A stretch of DNA of 62,374 nt from an uncultured Cellvibrionales bacterium. Its GTDB lineage: Bacteria > Pseudomonadota > Gammaproteobacteria > Pseudomonadales > Porticoccaceae. Both the position numbers and the translations under genes were made by a program. Under the pieces are notes generated by a model, which saw only the letters and a list, made by a program, of their open reading frames with translations, was not told the origin of the DNA and did no database searches. The stretch lies in contig CAJWCO010000013.1 in NCBI GenBank assembly GCA_913031145.1, positions 1-62,374 on the forward strand. The letters are read 5' to 3'. Shown here piece by piece: positions 17,930 to 29,034 of this stretch (position 1 is the first letter of the stretch; every line of letters starts with the position of its first letter).

Positions 17930-19278
17930 TTGATGCAGCCAATAAATTGATCTGGGGCCCCGTCATGCTGTGTCTTATTCTTGGTACGGGATTTTATTTA
18001 ACCGTCGGATTAAAGGGCATGACGTTACGTCGCATCCCCTATGCATTTCGATTGCTGTTTCGCGGGCGTACCGGAAGCGGGGAAGGCGAAATTAGCCCGT
18101 TTAATGCACTAATGACGGCGCTATCATCAACAATTGGAACGGGAAATATTGCCGGCGTTGCAACGGCTGTCGGTATCGGTGGGCCCGGCGCTTTATTTTG
18201 GATGTGGTGTACGGCAGTGCTCGGAATTGCCACTAAATATGCAGAGGCCGTTCTCGCGGTAAATTTTCGTGAGACCGATAATACGGGGAAAAAAGTCGGC
18301 GGCCCCATGTACTACATCAAAAATGGTCTATCTGCCCGATGGCATTGGCTGGCCTTTTTGTTTGCTTTCTTTGGTGCTTTGGCAGGCTTCGGCTTAGCCA
18401 ATACGGTGCAATCTAATGCCGTGTCGCAAGTGCTTCTGGAGACATATGACATCCCTACGATGGCGACTGGGATAATGATGGCGAGTCTTGTGGGCCTTGT
18501 GTTGTTGGGTGGGATTCGCCGTATCGCCGACGTCGCGGGCAAATTAGTGCCCTTCATGGCGTTACTCTACTTGTCTGCGGCGGGCATTATTTTGCTGATC
18601 AATTTCACAGCGATTCCCGCCGCCTTGGTATTAATTGTCGACAGTGCCTTTAACACTACGGCTGCTGCCGGTGGTTTTGCAGGAGCGACAATGACTTTAG
18701 CACTCCAAATGGGAGTGGCCCGCGGTATATTTTCTAATGAGGCAGGGCTCGGTTCAGCCCCCATTGCACACGCCGCCGCTGAGACAAACAGTCCCGTAAG
18801 ACAGGGAACAATTGCGATGCTGGGCACCTTCATAGATACGCTCGTGGTCTGCACGATGACCGGGCTTGTGCTGGTTGTCAGTGGGGTGTGGAATGGCGAA
18901 GCAGCCGGCGCGGCGATGACCCTTAACGCGTTTAAAAACAATTTACCTATGGGCGGTGATATCTTGACGATATGCATTGTTCTTTTTGCCTTCACGTCCG
19001 TCCTTGGCTGGAGTTATTACGGTGAACGATGCGCTGAATTTTTGCTCGGCCCTGTTGTGATTATTCCATTTCGTATCCTTTGGGTATTAGGCGTTTTTCT
19101 AGGTACTCAATTAAGTTTGGGGTTTGTGTGGAAGATATCAGACATGTTTAACGGTCTTATGGCATTTCCCAACCTCATTGCGCTTATTTTACTGGCACCC
19201 GTCGTATTTCGGTTGACGCGGGAATATTATTTGGCGGGTGATGAAGAGCGCGATGAACATCACCCGCGCACAGAGTAG
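17917..19278 (+). CDS. sodium:alanine/glycine symporter family protein (AGCS)
   Basis: A 453-residue integral membrane protein of the AGCS family, which imports alanine, glycine or D-amino acids with Na+. Signature segments are ALSSTIGTGNIAGVATA, GPGALFWMW, KVGGPMYYI and GIFSNEAGLGSAPIAHAA; about ten hydrophobic helices follow. It starts with GTG inside the 3' end of the preceding desulfhydrase-like gene (GAGGTGGA before it), which suggests transport of that enzyme's substrate. The exact amino acid is not determined. Confidence 0.9.
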   Translation: MENLIDAANKLIWGPVMLCLILGTGFYLTVGLKGMTLRRIPYAFRLLFRGRTGSGEGEISPFNALMTALSSTIGTGNIAGVATAVGIGGPGALFWMWCTAVLGIATKYAEAVLAVNFRETDNTGKKVGGPMYYIKNGLSARWHWLAFLFAFFGALAGFGLANTVQSNAVSQVLLETYDIPTMATGIMMASLVGLVLLGGIRRIADVAGKLVPFMALLYLSAAGIILLINFTAIPAALVLIVDSAFNTTAAAGGFAGATMTLALQMGVARGIFSNEAGLGSAPIAHAAAETNSPVRQGTIAMLGTFIDTLVVCTMTGLVLVVSGVWNGEAAGAAMTLNAFKNNLPMGGDILTICIVLFAFTSVLGWSYYGERCAEFLLGPVVIIPFRILWVLGVFLGTQLSLGFVWKISDMFNGLMAFPNLIALILLAPVVFRLTREYYLAGDEERDEHHPRTE

Positions 19279-19287
19279 GCTCACTTC

Positions 19288-20226
19288 ATGACTGAGACCG
19301 AAGGACCAAAATTAGTAATTGCCATTTCTTCGACGGCGCTATTCGACATGCGCGCAAGTCACACGATCTACGAAAAAGAGGGCGTTAAGGCCTACGCGGC
19401 TTATCAGCGAGATCATGAAGATGACCTATTAGAACCCGGAGAAGCATTCCCCCTAGTGGCGAAATTACTGCGGATTAATGAAAAACTTGGTGGCAGTCCG
19501 AAAGTTGAGGTGATCCTTTTATCGCGAAACTCTGCAGACACGGGACTGCGCATTTTTAACTCGATCAAACACTACGGTTTGCAAATAACTCGGGCAGCTT
19601 TTTCAGGTGGAAATTCCCCTTACCGTTATGTGTCGGCGTTTGCCTGCAATCTTTTTTTATCTACACACGCAGACGACGTGCGAAGCGCGTTGAACAATGG
19701 TATCGCCGCGGCAACGCTGCTTGCCTCAAACCACGATTCCGGTGCGTCTGAAGAGCTAAAGTTTGCCTTTGATGGAGATGCTGTATTATTTTCGGACGCA
19801 TCTGAGCGGATTTACAAAGAGCAGGGCTTAGACGCTTTTAATGCCAATGAAACTAAAGCCGCTCGCAGCCCGATGGGTGCGGGGCCCTTCAAGAATTTTT
19901 TGCATGCTTTACATGAACTGCAGTCCGAATTCCCAGATGACCAATGCCCAATTCGCACTGGACTCTTTACTGCGCGCGCCGCGCCGTCTCATGAACGTGT
20001 CGTGCGTACGCTAAGAGAGTGGGGCATCCGCATTGATGAAAGCGTGTTTCTCGGCGGCCTAAGTAAAGGGGACTTTCTCAAATCTTTTGGTGCGGATGTT
20101 TTCTTTGATGATCAGCAAATTCACTGTCGTTCTGCAAGCGACCACGTGGCCACGGGGCATGTGCCGCACGGCGTATCTAATGAGCCGAATGATAAGGTAA
20201 ATGACACAGGAATAAGTAAAGAATAA
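19288..20226 (+). CDS. cytosolic 5'-nucleotidase family protein
   Basis: A 312-residue protein of the 5'-nucleotidase family related to eukaryotic cN-I, with a HAD-like nucleophile region (IAISSTALFDM), RNSADTGLRIF, the aspartate motif AFDGDAVLFSD and the late FFDDQQIHC. It would dephosphorylate nucleoside monophosphates. It starts nine bases after the symporter and may be in the same transcript, though no functional link to amino acid uptake is evident. Confidence 0.82.
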   Translation: MTETEGPKLVIAISSTALFDMRASHTIYEKEGVKAYAAYQRDHEDDLLEPGEAFPLVAKLLRINEKLGGSPKVEVILLSRNSADTGLRIFNSIKHYGLQITRAAFSGGNSPYRYVSAFACNLFLSTHADDVRSALNNGIAAATLLASNHDSGASEELKFAFDGDAVLFSDASERIYKEQGLDAFNANETKAARSPMGAGPFKNFLHALHELQSEFPDDQCPIRTGLFTARAAPSHERVVRTLREWGIRIDESVFLGGLSKGDFLKSFGADVFFDDQQIHCRSASDHVATGHVPHGVSNEPNDKVNDTGISKE

Positions 20227-20393
20227 CCCCTAAAAAGCCGCTAGAATTGGGCGATGAAACGATTTTTTGGTTGTTGACTGTCGCTGTATCCGCTCTACAA
20301 AGTGTTATGCCGGTCGGTTGCAAAACCCATGCAGAATGAAACGTCTTTTCCGACTTTCCACTTTACATAAGGGGTGAGCGTGCTCAAAAATAG

Positions 20394-21203
20394 CTAAAAA
20401 AGTGCAAATTTTACACCGATGATTAACAAGATGAAGGCGAGGAGTCTCTGCAGGCGGTGGCCAGGTACATGGCTGGCGAGCCGAATGGCAATATGGATAG
20501 CGGGTAGCGAGCCAAGTAACAAATAGGCTAGCAAGACGAAATCAACGTTTCCAAGCCAAAAGAAGTGGCCCAGACCGGCGACGAGAGTCAACGGCACTGC
20601 ATGCGAGATGTCCGTGCCCAATACGCGCAAGGCGGGCATGTGTGGATAAAGCCAAAGTAACAGCGCTGCGCATAAGGCACCCGCGCCTACGGATGTCAGG
20701 GTGACAAACACGCCTAAAAATAGCCCAGATAAGACGAGTATGAGTTTTTTCTTGTAACCAAGGGTGGCCTGTTGATTGGCGTCAGAAAAATCGTTTTTGG
20801 ACGGACTGGATCCAGAGCGTTTAAAAACGATGACCAACGATGTGAGAACCAGCATCATCCCGAGACTGCGTGTTAAGATCGCTTGATATTGCTCTGGATC
20901 TTGAAAAACATAATTCAATGACCATGCTGTGGCGATCGAAGCGGGCAAACTTCCCATGGCGAGATAAAGAACACCTTGCCACTCAATATTCTTTTTTCGG
21001 GCGTGTAAAACCATGCCGCTGGATTTGGTGATCGCCGCGTAAAAAAGATCAGTGCCGATCGCGACGTGGTAGGGAACCCCTAAAAAAATAAGTAGTGGAG
21101 TCATGAGTGACCCACCGCCGACCCCGGTAAAACCGACCGTAAAACCGACAACAGCGCCGGCGATAATATAAACAACAACATCCATTGTGGGTAACCAACT
21201 CAA
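20394..21203 (-). CDS. TauE/SafE family sulfite exporter-like permease
   Basis: A 269-residue membrane protein with about eight helices and the N-terminal family motif GFTVGFTGVGGGSLMTPLL. A second half-repeat lies at VTLTSVGAGALCAALLL. The family exports sulfite, sulfoacetate and other sulfur anions. It is divergent from cysB across a 169-base gap, and CysB controls sulfur genes, so regulation by CysB and a sulfur-anion substrate are reasonable inferences. The desulfhydrase-like enzyme three genes away could generate sulfide or sulfite. Confidence 0.87.
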   Translation of the reverse strand: MSWLPTMDVVVYIIAGAVVGFTVGFTGVGGGSLMTPLLIFLGVPYHVAIGTDLFYAAITKSSGMVLHARKKNIEWQGVLYLAMGSLPASIATAWSLNYVFQDPEQYQAILTRSLGMMLVLTSLVIVFKRSGSSPSKNDFSDANQQATLGYKKKLILVLSGLFLGVFVTLTSVGAGALCAALLLWLYPHMPALRVLGTDISHAVPLTLVAGLGHFFWLGNVDFVLLAYLLLGSLPAIHIAIRLASHVPGHRLQRLLAFILLIIGVKFALF

Positions 21204-21366
21204 CCTGTAATACCGCGAACATTAACAAACCTTGACTATTCTAAGAAGTAATCATCACGTATATTTTAATAGCTATATCGCATAACCTTGGTTAATATAA
21301 AAACATCGAGCGGTAAAGGCAATAACGGACGATCAATCATATGGACAGTCGCACGAACCGACGTAA

Positions 21367-22344
<978 letters not shown>

Positions 22345-22461
22345 CGAGAAAATTGTAAGTTGTAAGTATATTGCCTATTTACTAGCGATTGAGCGACATT
22401 AATTGCGGCCTGTAAAGAAGTTCAGTAGAGTTCTCTTTTATCTAATTGTTGAGCTGACATT

Positions 22462-23079
22462 ATGGAGATAGCGTGTTTAGATCTCGAGGGCGTTTTAATA
22501 CCAGAAATATGGATTAAGGTCGCTGAGAAGACGGGCATTGATGGGTTAAAAAGAACGACGAGAGACGAGCCAGATTACGATGTGCTGATGCGCTATAGGC
22601 TCGATCTTTTAAAAGAACATTACTTGGGAATTACAGAAATACAAGAGGTTATTGCTACGCTGACACCGCTAAATGGTGCCGTTGAGTTTGTCGACTGGCT
22701 GCGCGCTAGATTTCAAGTTGTTATTCTGTCTGATACCTTTTATGAGTTCGCGCAACCTTTTATGCGGCAACTCGGATATCCTACTTTGCTATGCCATCGG
22801 TTAGTTGTCGACGAACAGTCAAGGATTGTGGACTACTCGCTGCGTCAGGAAAACCCTAAACGCCAAGCCATTGTTGGTTTCAAAAGCATGTACTATCGAA
22901 CAATCGCTACCGGTGATTCCTACAACGACACCACAATGCTCACTGAAGCCGACGCCGGTATTCTATTTAATGCGCCACAGCGCGTTATCGACGAGTTCCC
23001 CCAGTTTCCGTCTGTAACTGGTTATGGTGATTTAAAACGACAGTTTTTGAAAGCTAGCGATCGCGACTTGACCTTGTGA
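22462..23079 (+). CDS. thrH: ThrH: phosphoserine phosphatase / homoserine phosphotransferase
   Basis: HAD enzyme of 205 residues. The nucleophile motif is CLDLEGVLIPEIW, in which the usual second aspartate is a glutamate (D7, E9), the hallmark of ThrH in Pseudomonas. The later motifs LSDTFYEF and ATGDSYNDTTML complete the active site. ThrH dephosphorylates phosphoserine and can move the phosphate to homoserine, linking serine and threonine synthesis. It stands alone between cysB and the TetR gene. Confidence 0.9.
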   Translation: MEIACLDLEGVLIPEIWIKVAEKTGIDGLKRTTRDEPDYDVLMRYRLDLLKEHYLGITEIQEVIATLTPLNGAVEFVDWLRARFQVVILSDTFYEFAQPFMRQLGYPTLLCHRLVVDEQSRIVDYSLRQENPKRQAIVGFKSMYYRTIATGDSYNDTTMLTEADAGILFNAPQRVIDEFPQFPSVTGYGDLKRQFLKASDRDLTL

Positions 23080-23145
23080 CAGCAGCTCTAACGTTTGATG
23101 TGGAATTACGCAGTGACAAAAAGTAGCTTGGGTTATACTTGAGAT

Positions 23146-23814
23146 ATGAGCATTCGCAGTAGCACAGAGCAAATTCGGGAGAAAAAGAAATTATTTTTCA
23201 TCCGCGAAGAGCGTATTATCAGCGCAGCCCTCGATTTATTTTTCAGCGATGGCATCGACAATGTGACTGTCTCTAAGATCGCCACTCGCGCAGGCATTGG
23301 CAAGGGGACGGTGTATAAGCATTTTGTGAGTAAAAACGAAATATTAGTGCGCATCATGCTAGATTACGAAAAACAGCTCAGCCTTAATCTATCTGAGGGG
23401 ATTAAGAGAGCCGAAGCAGGGGAGTCGGGTGCCGCGCCCAAGGCCTACTTCCAATCGCGATTAGCGCGGCCTGAACTAGACCGACTTGTTCAGCAACTCG
23501 AAATTCGGCTCGCCGATGCCGTCGATATATCCGCTCAGTTAGAGCAACTACATAGCCTTCGCAGATCGAATGAAGCGTCCCTCAGTGAGATGCTTAGTCG
23601 GCAGATCGACCGCGGTGTTTTAGAAAACGTACCGCCACATTATCACTATCTAGCTTGCTGGGCGCTTGCTCAGGGGGCCGTAGAGTTGTGTTTTAATAAA
23701 AGCTGGAACTATCGGTTGGACACCGAAGAACTTATGGACTTTATTGCAGGTATTGGAATAACGATGGGTAATCGAGGTCAATATCGAGGTAAAAGAGTGA
23801 AAAAAAATGACTGA
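23146..23814 (+). CDS. TetR/AcrR family transcriptional regulator
   Basis: A 222-residue regulator. The N-terminal DNA-binding domain shows RIISAALDLFFSDGIDNVTVSKIA and the recognition segment GIGKGTVYKHFVSK (about residues 20-70). The C-terminal ligand domain is not assignable. It overlaps the DUF1285 gene by eight bases and lies near the ETF genes; a fatty-acid-responsive role like PsrA or FadR is possible but unproven. Confidence 0.9.
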   Translation: MSIRSSTEQIREKKKLFFIREERIISAALDLFFSDGIDNVTVSKIATRAGIGKGTVYKHFVSKNEILVRIMLDYEKQLSLNLSEGIKRAEAGESGAAPKAYFQSRLARPELDRLVQQLEIRLADAVDISAQLEQLHSLRRSNEASLSEMLSRQIDRGVLENVPPHYHYLACWALAQGAVELCFNKSWNYRLDTEELMDFIAGIGITMGNRGQYRGKRVKKND

Positions 23815-24370
23815 AAGTCTGGTTTCGCAGCTCAAAGATCGTTTAAACCTCATGCAAGGGGCAGAGACGGCTCTACCGCCCGTGGCTCTTTGGGACACGC
23901 CACTCAACGGTGATATTGATATCTTTATTGACCGTGAGGGGCGCTGGATTCACGAAGGTGGCGAAATTAAACGGCCTGCTCTAGTCGCGCTTTTCAGCTC
24001 GATTCTTCGTCGTGAAGGCGATGATTACTTCTTGGTGACGCCCTATGAAAAATGGCGCATACGCGTTGCATTCGCACCGTTTTTTGTGATCGACGCGTCT
24101 TTGGAGCAAAGTGCTGAACGGCAGGTCGTAAAACTGATAACGCGCACAGGCGAAGCTATCGCTGTCGGTATTGCGCACCCGCTATGGATTGAACAGAGTG
24201 ATACGCCGAAACAGCCAATTCCACTAGTCATGGTAAGAGACAATATGCCGGCGCTACTGAGTCGCTCAGTGTTTTATCAGTTGGTCAGTTGGAGCACAGA
24301 AAACCTCCACAAAGAAACCCTCGAAATACACAGCATGGGAACGTCGTTTCATCTCGGCCCGATCAGTTAA
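23807..24370 (+). CDS. DUF1285 domain protein
   Basis: A 187-residue soluble protein of the DUF1285 family, with the family segments WDTPLNGDIDIFIDREGRW and FFLVTPYEKWRI-like. Two small beta-rich domains are expected; function is unknown. It is translationally coupled to the TetR regulator and convergent with the ETF-QO gene (46-base gap), so it may act with that regulator. No membrane segment or signal peptide. Confidence 0.82.
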   Translation: MTESLVSQLKDRLNLMQGAETALPPVALWDTPLNGDIDIFIDREGRWIHEGGEIKRPALVALFSSILRREGDDYFLVTPYEKWRIRVAFAPFFVIDASLEQSAERQVVKLITRTGEAIAVGIAHPLWIEQSDTPKQPIPLVMVRDNMPALLSRSVFYQLVSWSTENLHKETLEIHSMGTSFHLGPIS

Positions 24371-24416
24371 TCGGGCAGTTTCGGCATAAGTTTAAAGGCC
24401 GTGGCTACAAGACACT

Positions 24417-26060
24417 TTACATGTTGGGGTAGTTAGGGCCGCCAGCACCTTCAGGCGTTACCCAATTGATATTTTGACTTGGCTCTTTGATATCACATGT
24501 TTTGCAATGGACGCAATTTTGAGCATTTATCTGAAAGCGTTTTTCGCCGTCACTTTCTTCTACCACTTCGTAGACGCCCGCGGGGCAGTACCTTTGAGCA
24601 GGTTCGTCGTACATTCCTAAGTTAAAAGTAATCGGCAATTGCACATCATCAAGTTTTAAGTGGCAAGGTTGGTCCTCTTCGTGATTGGTGCTAGACATAT
24701 AGACTGAAGATGCCTTGTCAAAACTGATCATCTGGTCGGGTTTTGGGTAGTGGATCTTTTTGCAGTCCGCTGCCGGCTTCATCGCATCGTGATCGCAAAG
24801 TGTGTCGCGAAGCGTCAATGGTAATTTTCCGAAGAAAATATTTTGCTCAAACCAGACAAAGGCAGAGGCCATTAACAAGGGGAACGAGTGCATCCAGCCA
24901 GAAAAATTCCTCGACTTGTGTAGTTCATCATACAGCCAAGACTGTTTGAACCTGTCGGCGTACGCCGATAACTCTGACGGTGATATTTCGTTATCACGCC
25001 GAGCTTCAACGATAACTTCTGCGGCAATAAGACCGCTTTTCATTGCAGTATGGTTACCTTTGATTTTGAGTGCATTCAATGTGCCCGCGTCGCACCCGAT
25101 TAATAGACCGCCGGGGAAATGCATTTTCGGAAGGGAATTCAAACCCCCTTTGATGACCGCGCGAGCGCCATAGGCCACTCGCGATCCTCCCTGCAAATAT
25201 TTAAGTGTTTGCGGGTGATGCTTCCAACGCTGAAACTCATCAAACGGACTCATGTGCGGATTGCTGTAGTTCAGGTCGGCTATCAAACCTACGTAAACTT
25301 GACTGTTTTCAGCATGGTACAAGAAGGCGCCACCCCCAGATGAACTTTCTTGAAGCGGCCACCCGAAGCCATGAATAACTAACCCTTCATCATGCTGACT
25401 CTCAGGTATATCCCATATCTCTTTGATTCCAATACCATAGTGCTGGGGGTCTGCAGATTGGTCTAAGGCATATTTTTTTATCAGTTGCTTGCCTAAATGG
25501 CCACGACACCCTTCAGCAAACAATGTGTATTGTGCGTGCAACTCCATGCCTTGTGCGTAGCTTGCTTTCCGATCGCCTTGTTGGCTGATTCCCATATCGC
25601 CCGTTGCTACTCCCTTCACGGATCCATCGGCGTGAAACACAATTTCTGACGCGGCAAATCCTGGGTATATATCAACCTCAAGTGCCTCTGCTTGCTCTGC
25701 CAGCCAGCGGCACACATTAGCCATCGAAACAATATAATTACCGTGATTATGGGTCGGTTTTGGAATTAAAAAGCTGGGCAGTCGTACAGCCCATTTTTTC
25801 GACAGGTAGTATAAAAATGTGTCACGAGTGACTTTTACATTGAGCGGCGCTCCCCGCTCTTCCCAATCTGGGAACAACTCTTCCATCGCGCGGGGTTCTA
25901 AAACTGCGCCAGACAGTATATGAGCACCCACCTCTGAGCCCTTTTCTAACACACAAACGGTAATCTGGGGGTCAAGTTGCTTTAGCTTAATGGCTGCAGA
26001 TAACCCCGACGGCCCCGCTCCAACGATGACTACGTCGTACTCCATCGATTCTCTATCCAT
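24417..26060 (-). CDS. electron transfer flavoprotein-ubiquinone oxidoreductase
   Basis: Passes electrons from reduced ETF to ubiquinone, linking acyl-CoA dehydrogenases to the respiratory chain. The 547-residue protein has an N-terminal FAD motif (VVIVGAGPSGLSAAI), GAHILSGAVLEP and GCRGHLGKQL, and a C-terminal 4Fe-4S cluster region (YCPAGVYEV, NCVHCKTCDIKEPSQNI) as in ETF-QO. It is divergent from etfBA. The first ATG is preceded by CGGAGACGG. Peripheral inner-membrane protein. Confidence 0.96.
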   Translation of the reverse strand: MDRESMEYDVVIVGAGPSGLSAAIKLKQLDPQITVCVLEKGSEVGAHILSGAVLEPRAMEELFPDWEERGAPLNVKVTRDTFLYYLSKKWAVRLPSFLIPKPTHNHGNYIVSMANVCRWLAEQAEALEVDIYPGFAASEIVFHADGSVKGVATGDMGISQQGDRKASYAQGMELHAQYTLFAEGCRGHLGKQLIKKYALDQSADPQHYGIGIKEIWDIPESQHDEGLVIHGFGWPLQESSSGGGAFLYHAENSQVYVGLIADLNYSNPHMSPFDEFQRWKHHPQTLKYLQGGSRVAYGARAVIKGGLNSLPKMHFPGGLLIGCDAGTLNALKIKGNHTAMKSGLIAAEVIVEARRDNEISPSELSAYADRFKQSWLYDELHKSRNFSGWMHSFPLLMASAFVWFEQNIFFGKLPLTLRDTLCDHDAMKPAADCKKIHYPKPDQMISFDKASSVYMSSTNHEEDQPCHLKLDDVQLPITFNLGMYDEPAQRYCPAGVYEVVEESDGEKRFQINAQNCVHCKTCDIKEPSQNINWVTPEGAGGPNYPNM

Positions 26061-26268
26061 AAACCGTCTCCGTGTTCGTCAGTTTGCGTAGTTTACGTGC
26101 AATGTCCAAGCATAGCCACACCGAGCCCTTGAGCAGAATTCGGTGGCGCACGCTCAGTCGTTGTCAAAACATCTTAGGCGGCGCAAATATTCGCTATAAG
26201 ACTCGCGAATCTATACGGATTATCTATCGAAGCGGTTGACTTACTATCACACCGAAGTGTCTAAGGGA

Positions 26269-26316
26269 TTGATTTTAGGCGCTCATGTTGAAATAATGCT
26301 CGCCCAAATTTTGGGC
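26269..26316 (+). promoter_or_regulatory. etfB promoter with a palindromic operator candidate
   Basis: TTGATT (26269-26274) and AATAAT (26292-26297), 17 bases apart, form a plausible sigma-70 promoter. Just downstream, over the expected transcription start, lies the perfect palindrome GCCCAAA-T-TTTGGGC (26302-26316), a position typical for a repressor site. The wider 26061-26383 gap between the divergent ETF-QO and etfB genes holds no ORF of note. Confidence 0.5.
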
Positions 26317-26383
26317 AGGCGCACTCTGCGCGTGGACACCCAGTCTAAAAGTGCATGAAGCACTCAACACATTGAGGGACACC

Positions 26384-27136
26384 ATGAAAGTACTGGTACC
26401 GATAAAACGCGTCGTCGATTACAACGTTAAGGTTCGACCCAAATCTGATGGTAGCGATGCAGATCTTGCGAACCTAAAAATGTCGATCAACCCGTTCTGT
26501 GAGATAGCCGTTGAAGAAGCGGTCCGACTGAGGGAGAAGGGAGCTGTTACGGAGATCGTTGCAGTATCCATCGGCATGCAGCAATCCCAGGAACAGCTGC
26601 GCACGGCGCTGGCCCTCGGCGCAGATCGCGCGATTTTGATTAGCACCGATCTTGCTGTGGAACCCCTCGCTATCGCTAAATGCCTCAAGGCGTTGATGGA
26701 CTCAGAAAAACCTGACATCGTCCTCTTGGGCAAACAAGCTATCGATGGAGACAATAACCAAACAGGTCAAATGCTTGGCGCATTCACCGGTTATGCGCAA
26801 GGGACGTTCGCTTCGGAATTAACGTTGGAAGATGGGCGCGCCGTTGTCAAGCGGGAGGTGGACGGTGGCCTACAGACCGTGTCGCTGGAACTTCCCGCTA
26901 TCGTTACCAGCGATCTGCGACTGAACGAACCTCGCTATGCATCTCTGCCGAATATTATGAAGGCGAAGCGAAAGCCTCTTGACACTATGACGCCGGAAGA
27001 GCTTGGGGTCGACGTCTCGCCGCGAACTCAATTGATTAATGTTCGGCTCCCAGCAGAGCGCGTGGCGGGCATCATTGTTGAGGATGTCGCTACACTAGTA
27101 GATAAACTTAAAAACGAAGCGAAGGTGATCTCATGA
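26384..27136 (+). CDS. etfB: electron transfer flavoprotein beta subunit
   Basis: AMP-binding beta subunit of ETF, which accepts electrons from acyl-CoA dehydrogenases. The 250-residue protein starts [18 protein letters not shown] and contains the AMP-site motif [16 protein letters not shown] and the recognition-loop region [22 protein letters not shown] 26384 has GAGGGAC five bases upstream and gives the family length; an upstream ATG at 26351 adds residues not seen in the family. Overlaps etfA (ATGA). Confidence 0.96.
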   Translation: MKVLVPIKRVVDYNVKVRPKSDGSDADLANLKMSINPFCEIAVEEAVRLREKGAVTEIVAVSIGMQQSQEQLRTALALGADRAILISTDLAVEPLAIAKCLKALMDSEKPDIVLLGKQAIDGDNNQTGQMLGAFTGYAQGTFASELTLEDGRAVVKREVDGGLQTVSLELPAIVTSDLRLNEPRYASLPNIMKAKRKPLDTMTPEELGVDVSPRTQLINVRLPAERVAGIIVEDVATLVDKLKNEAKVIS

Positions 27137-28062
27137 GTATATTAGTGGTTGCGGAACATGACAATTCAGAGCTGAAATCGGCGACGCTAAACTCAGTCAC
27201 TGCGGCGCAGGTGCTCGGCGGCGATATTGACATATTAGTGGCAGGGTGCGATTGCGGGTCTGTTGCCGAGCAAGCCGCGATGGTTGCTGGAATAGGGCGG
27301 GTCATTGTGGCTGATAATGCCGCTTTAAAACATGCTTTAGCTGAAAATGTCGCGCCATTGATTGCTGAATTGGGCGGGACGTATACCCATGTCTTGGCAA
27401 CGGCCACGTCCAATGCCAAAAATATACTTCCACGCGCCGCCGCACTCATGGACGTGCAGGCTATTTCTGATATTAGCGCGATCATCGATGCGGACACGTT
27501 CGAACGTCCAGTCTACGCGGGTAGCATGATTGCCACGGTCAAAAGTTTGGATCAAACTAAAGTTGTGACTGTTCGAGGTACGGCATTTGACGCTGCAGCC
27601 AATACGGGCGGAAGTGGGGTTGTCACAAGTATTGAGTCAGTGCATGATCTTGGCAACTCAACCTTCGTGGGTGAAGAAGTTGCAAAATCAGATCGTCCCG
27701 AGCTAACGGCCGCGAACATCGTCGTATCAGGCGGGCGAGCTCTAGGAAGTGAAGAGCAATTCGCGATGATCTATCAACTGGCTGATCACATGGGTGCGGC
27801 TGTTGGAGCATCCCGCGCCGCCGTGGATGCAGGATACGCACCAAACGATATGCAAGTGGGACAAACGGGTAAGATTGTTGCGCCAGACCTATATATAGCA
27901 GTGGGCATTTCTGGCGCCATTCAGCATCTAGCGGGAATGAAAGACAGTAAAGTTATTGTCGCCATTAATAAAGATGAAGAGGCCCCTATATTCTCTGTTG
28001 CAGATTACGGATTGGTCGCAGACCTTTTCGTTGCGCTACCGGACTTAGAAGCCGCCCTCTAA
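27133..28062 (+). CDS. etfA: electron transfer flavoprotein alpha subunit
   Basis: FAD-binding partner of EtfB, 309 residues. The C-terminal FAD domain has [54 protein letters not shown] and [11 protein letters not shown]-type motifs (each seen in order). Co-translated with etfB. Convergent with xthA downstream; the gap holds a hairpin-forming repeat (GACAC-A-GTGTC) without a T-run. Confidence 0.96.
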   Translation: MSILVVAEHDNSELKSATLNSVTAAQVLGGDIDILVAGCDCGSVAEQAAMVAGIGRVIVADNAALKHALAENVAPLIAELGGTYTHVLATATSNAKNILPRAAALMDVQAISDISAIIDADTFERPVYAGSMIATVKSLDQTKVVTVRGTAFDAAANTGGSGVVTSIESVHDLGNSTFVGEEVAKSDRPELTAANIVVSGGRALGSEEQFAMIYQLADHMGAAVGASRAAVDAGYAPNDMQVGQTGKIVAPDLYIAVGISGAIQHLAGMKDSKVIVAINKDEEAPIFSVADYGLVADLFVALPDLEAAL

Positions 28063-28212
28063 GATATGTCAAGAGCCAGTGATAGCGCCTAAGTGCAGGC
28101 CCTGCAAGACACAGTGTCCTGTTAGGGTGCGCTAGTAGGTAGGCGAGTGGTCAGCTAAGAAACTGCGCGGCACGTATCTTGCGTAGCCGACCGACAGATT
28201 TACAGCGGGCGT

Positions 28213-29034
28213 TTAAGGCAGATCCATATCAACCCAAATGGGGCAGTGGTCAGACGGTTTGTGCTCGCCGCGTGCGTCCACATCAATACCTGCATCCACA
28301 ATACGATCTTGCGCCTTCGAAGACGTTAAAATTAGATCGATCCGCAAGCCGATCTTCGGGTCCTGATCAAACCCTCTGCTGCGATAATCGTACCAACTAT
28401 AGACACGCTGTTCAGGACCCCAAAGCGCGCGATACGTGTCTGTCAGTCCCCAATCTATGAGTTTTTGTAACCATTCGCGCTCTTCAGGTAAAAAGCTCGA
28501 TTTTCCTGTTCTCAGCCAGCGCTTGGCATTTTCAGGCGTTAAGCCCACGTCGCTATCGGTCGCCGCCACATTAACGTCACCCATCACGACGAGATGATCG
28601 CCTTCCTTAAAGTGCGTATCAATGTAGTCATAGAGGTCACGGTAATAGCGCTCTTTCGCCGGAAATTTGGTCGGATGATCACGCCCTTCACCCTGCGGAA
28701 AGTAGCCGTTCAACACATGTACATTAACGCCTTCGAGACAATAACAACCGTGTATGAAGCGTCGCTGTGCGTCTACCTCATCGGAGGGAAAGCCACGATG
28801 CACCTCTGTCGGCGGTGTGCGGCTAAGAAGTGCTACGCCATAGTGTCCCTTCTGACCATGGTATTCGACGTGATAGCCAAGCGCATTGACCGCGTCAAGC
28901 GGGAATTCTGGATCGTCTACCTTCGTTTCTTGAAGTCCAATAATTTCTGGGCGATGCCGTGCAATGACTGACTCCAGTTGGTGCAGACGAGCACGAATGC
29001 CATTCACGTTAAAGCAGAGTAAACGCTTATTCAT
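28213..29034 (-). CDS. xthA: exodeoxyribonuclease III (AP endonuclease)
   Basis: Repairs abasic sites and 3'-blocked ends. The 273-residue protein shows the exonuclease III motifs in order: FNVNGIRAR, IIGLQETKV with the metal glutamate, LNGYFPQGEGRDHP, VMGDVNVAATDSDVG, and the C-terminal HKPSDHCPIW with the catalytic Asp-His. The length and the NGYFPQGEGRDHP segment fit the XthA branch. Its ATG overlaps the stop of prc (ATGA), so it is read from the prc transcript. Confidence 0.95.
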   Translation of the reverse strand: MNKRLLCFNVNGIRARLHQLESVIARHRPEIIGLQETKVDDPEFPLDAVNALGYHVEYHGQKGHYGVALLSRTPPTEVHRGFPSDEVDAQRRFIHGCYCLEGVNVHVLNGYFPQGEGRDHPTKFPAKERYYRDLYDYIDTHFKEGDHLVVMGDVNVAATDSDVGLTPENAKRWLRTGKSSFLPEEREWLQKLIDWGLTDTYRALWGPEQRVYSWYDYRSRGFDQDPKIGLRIDLILTSSKAQDRIVDAGIDVDARGEHKPSDHCPIWVDMDLP

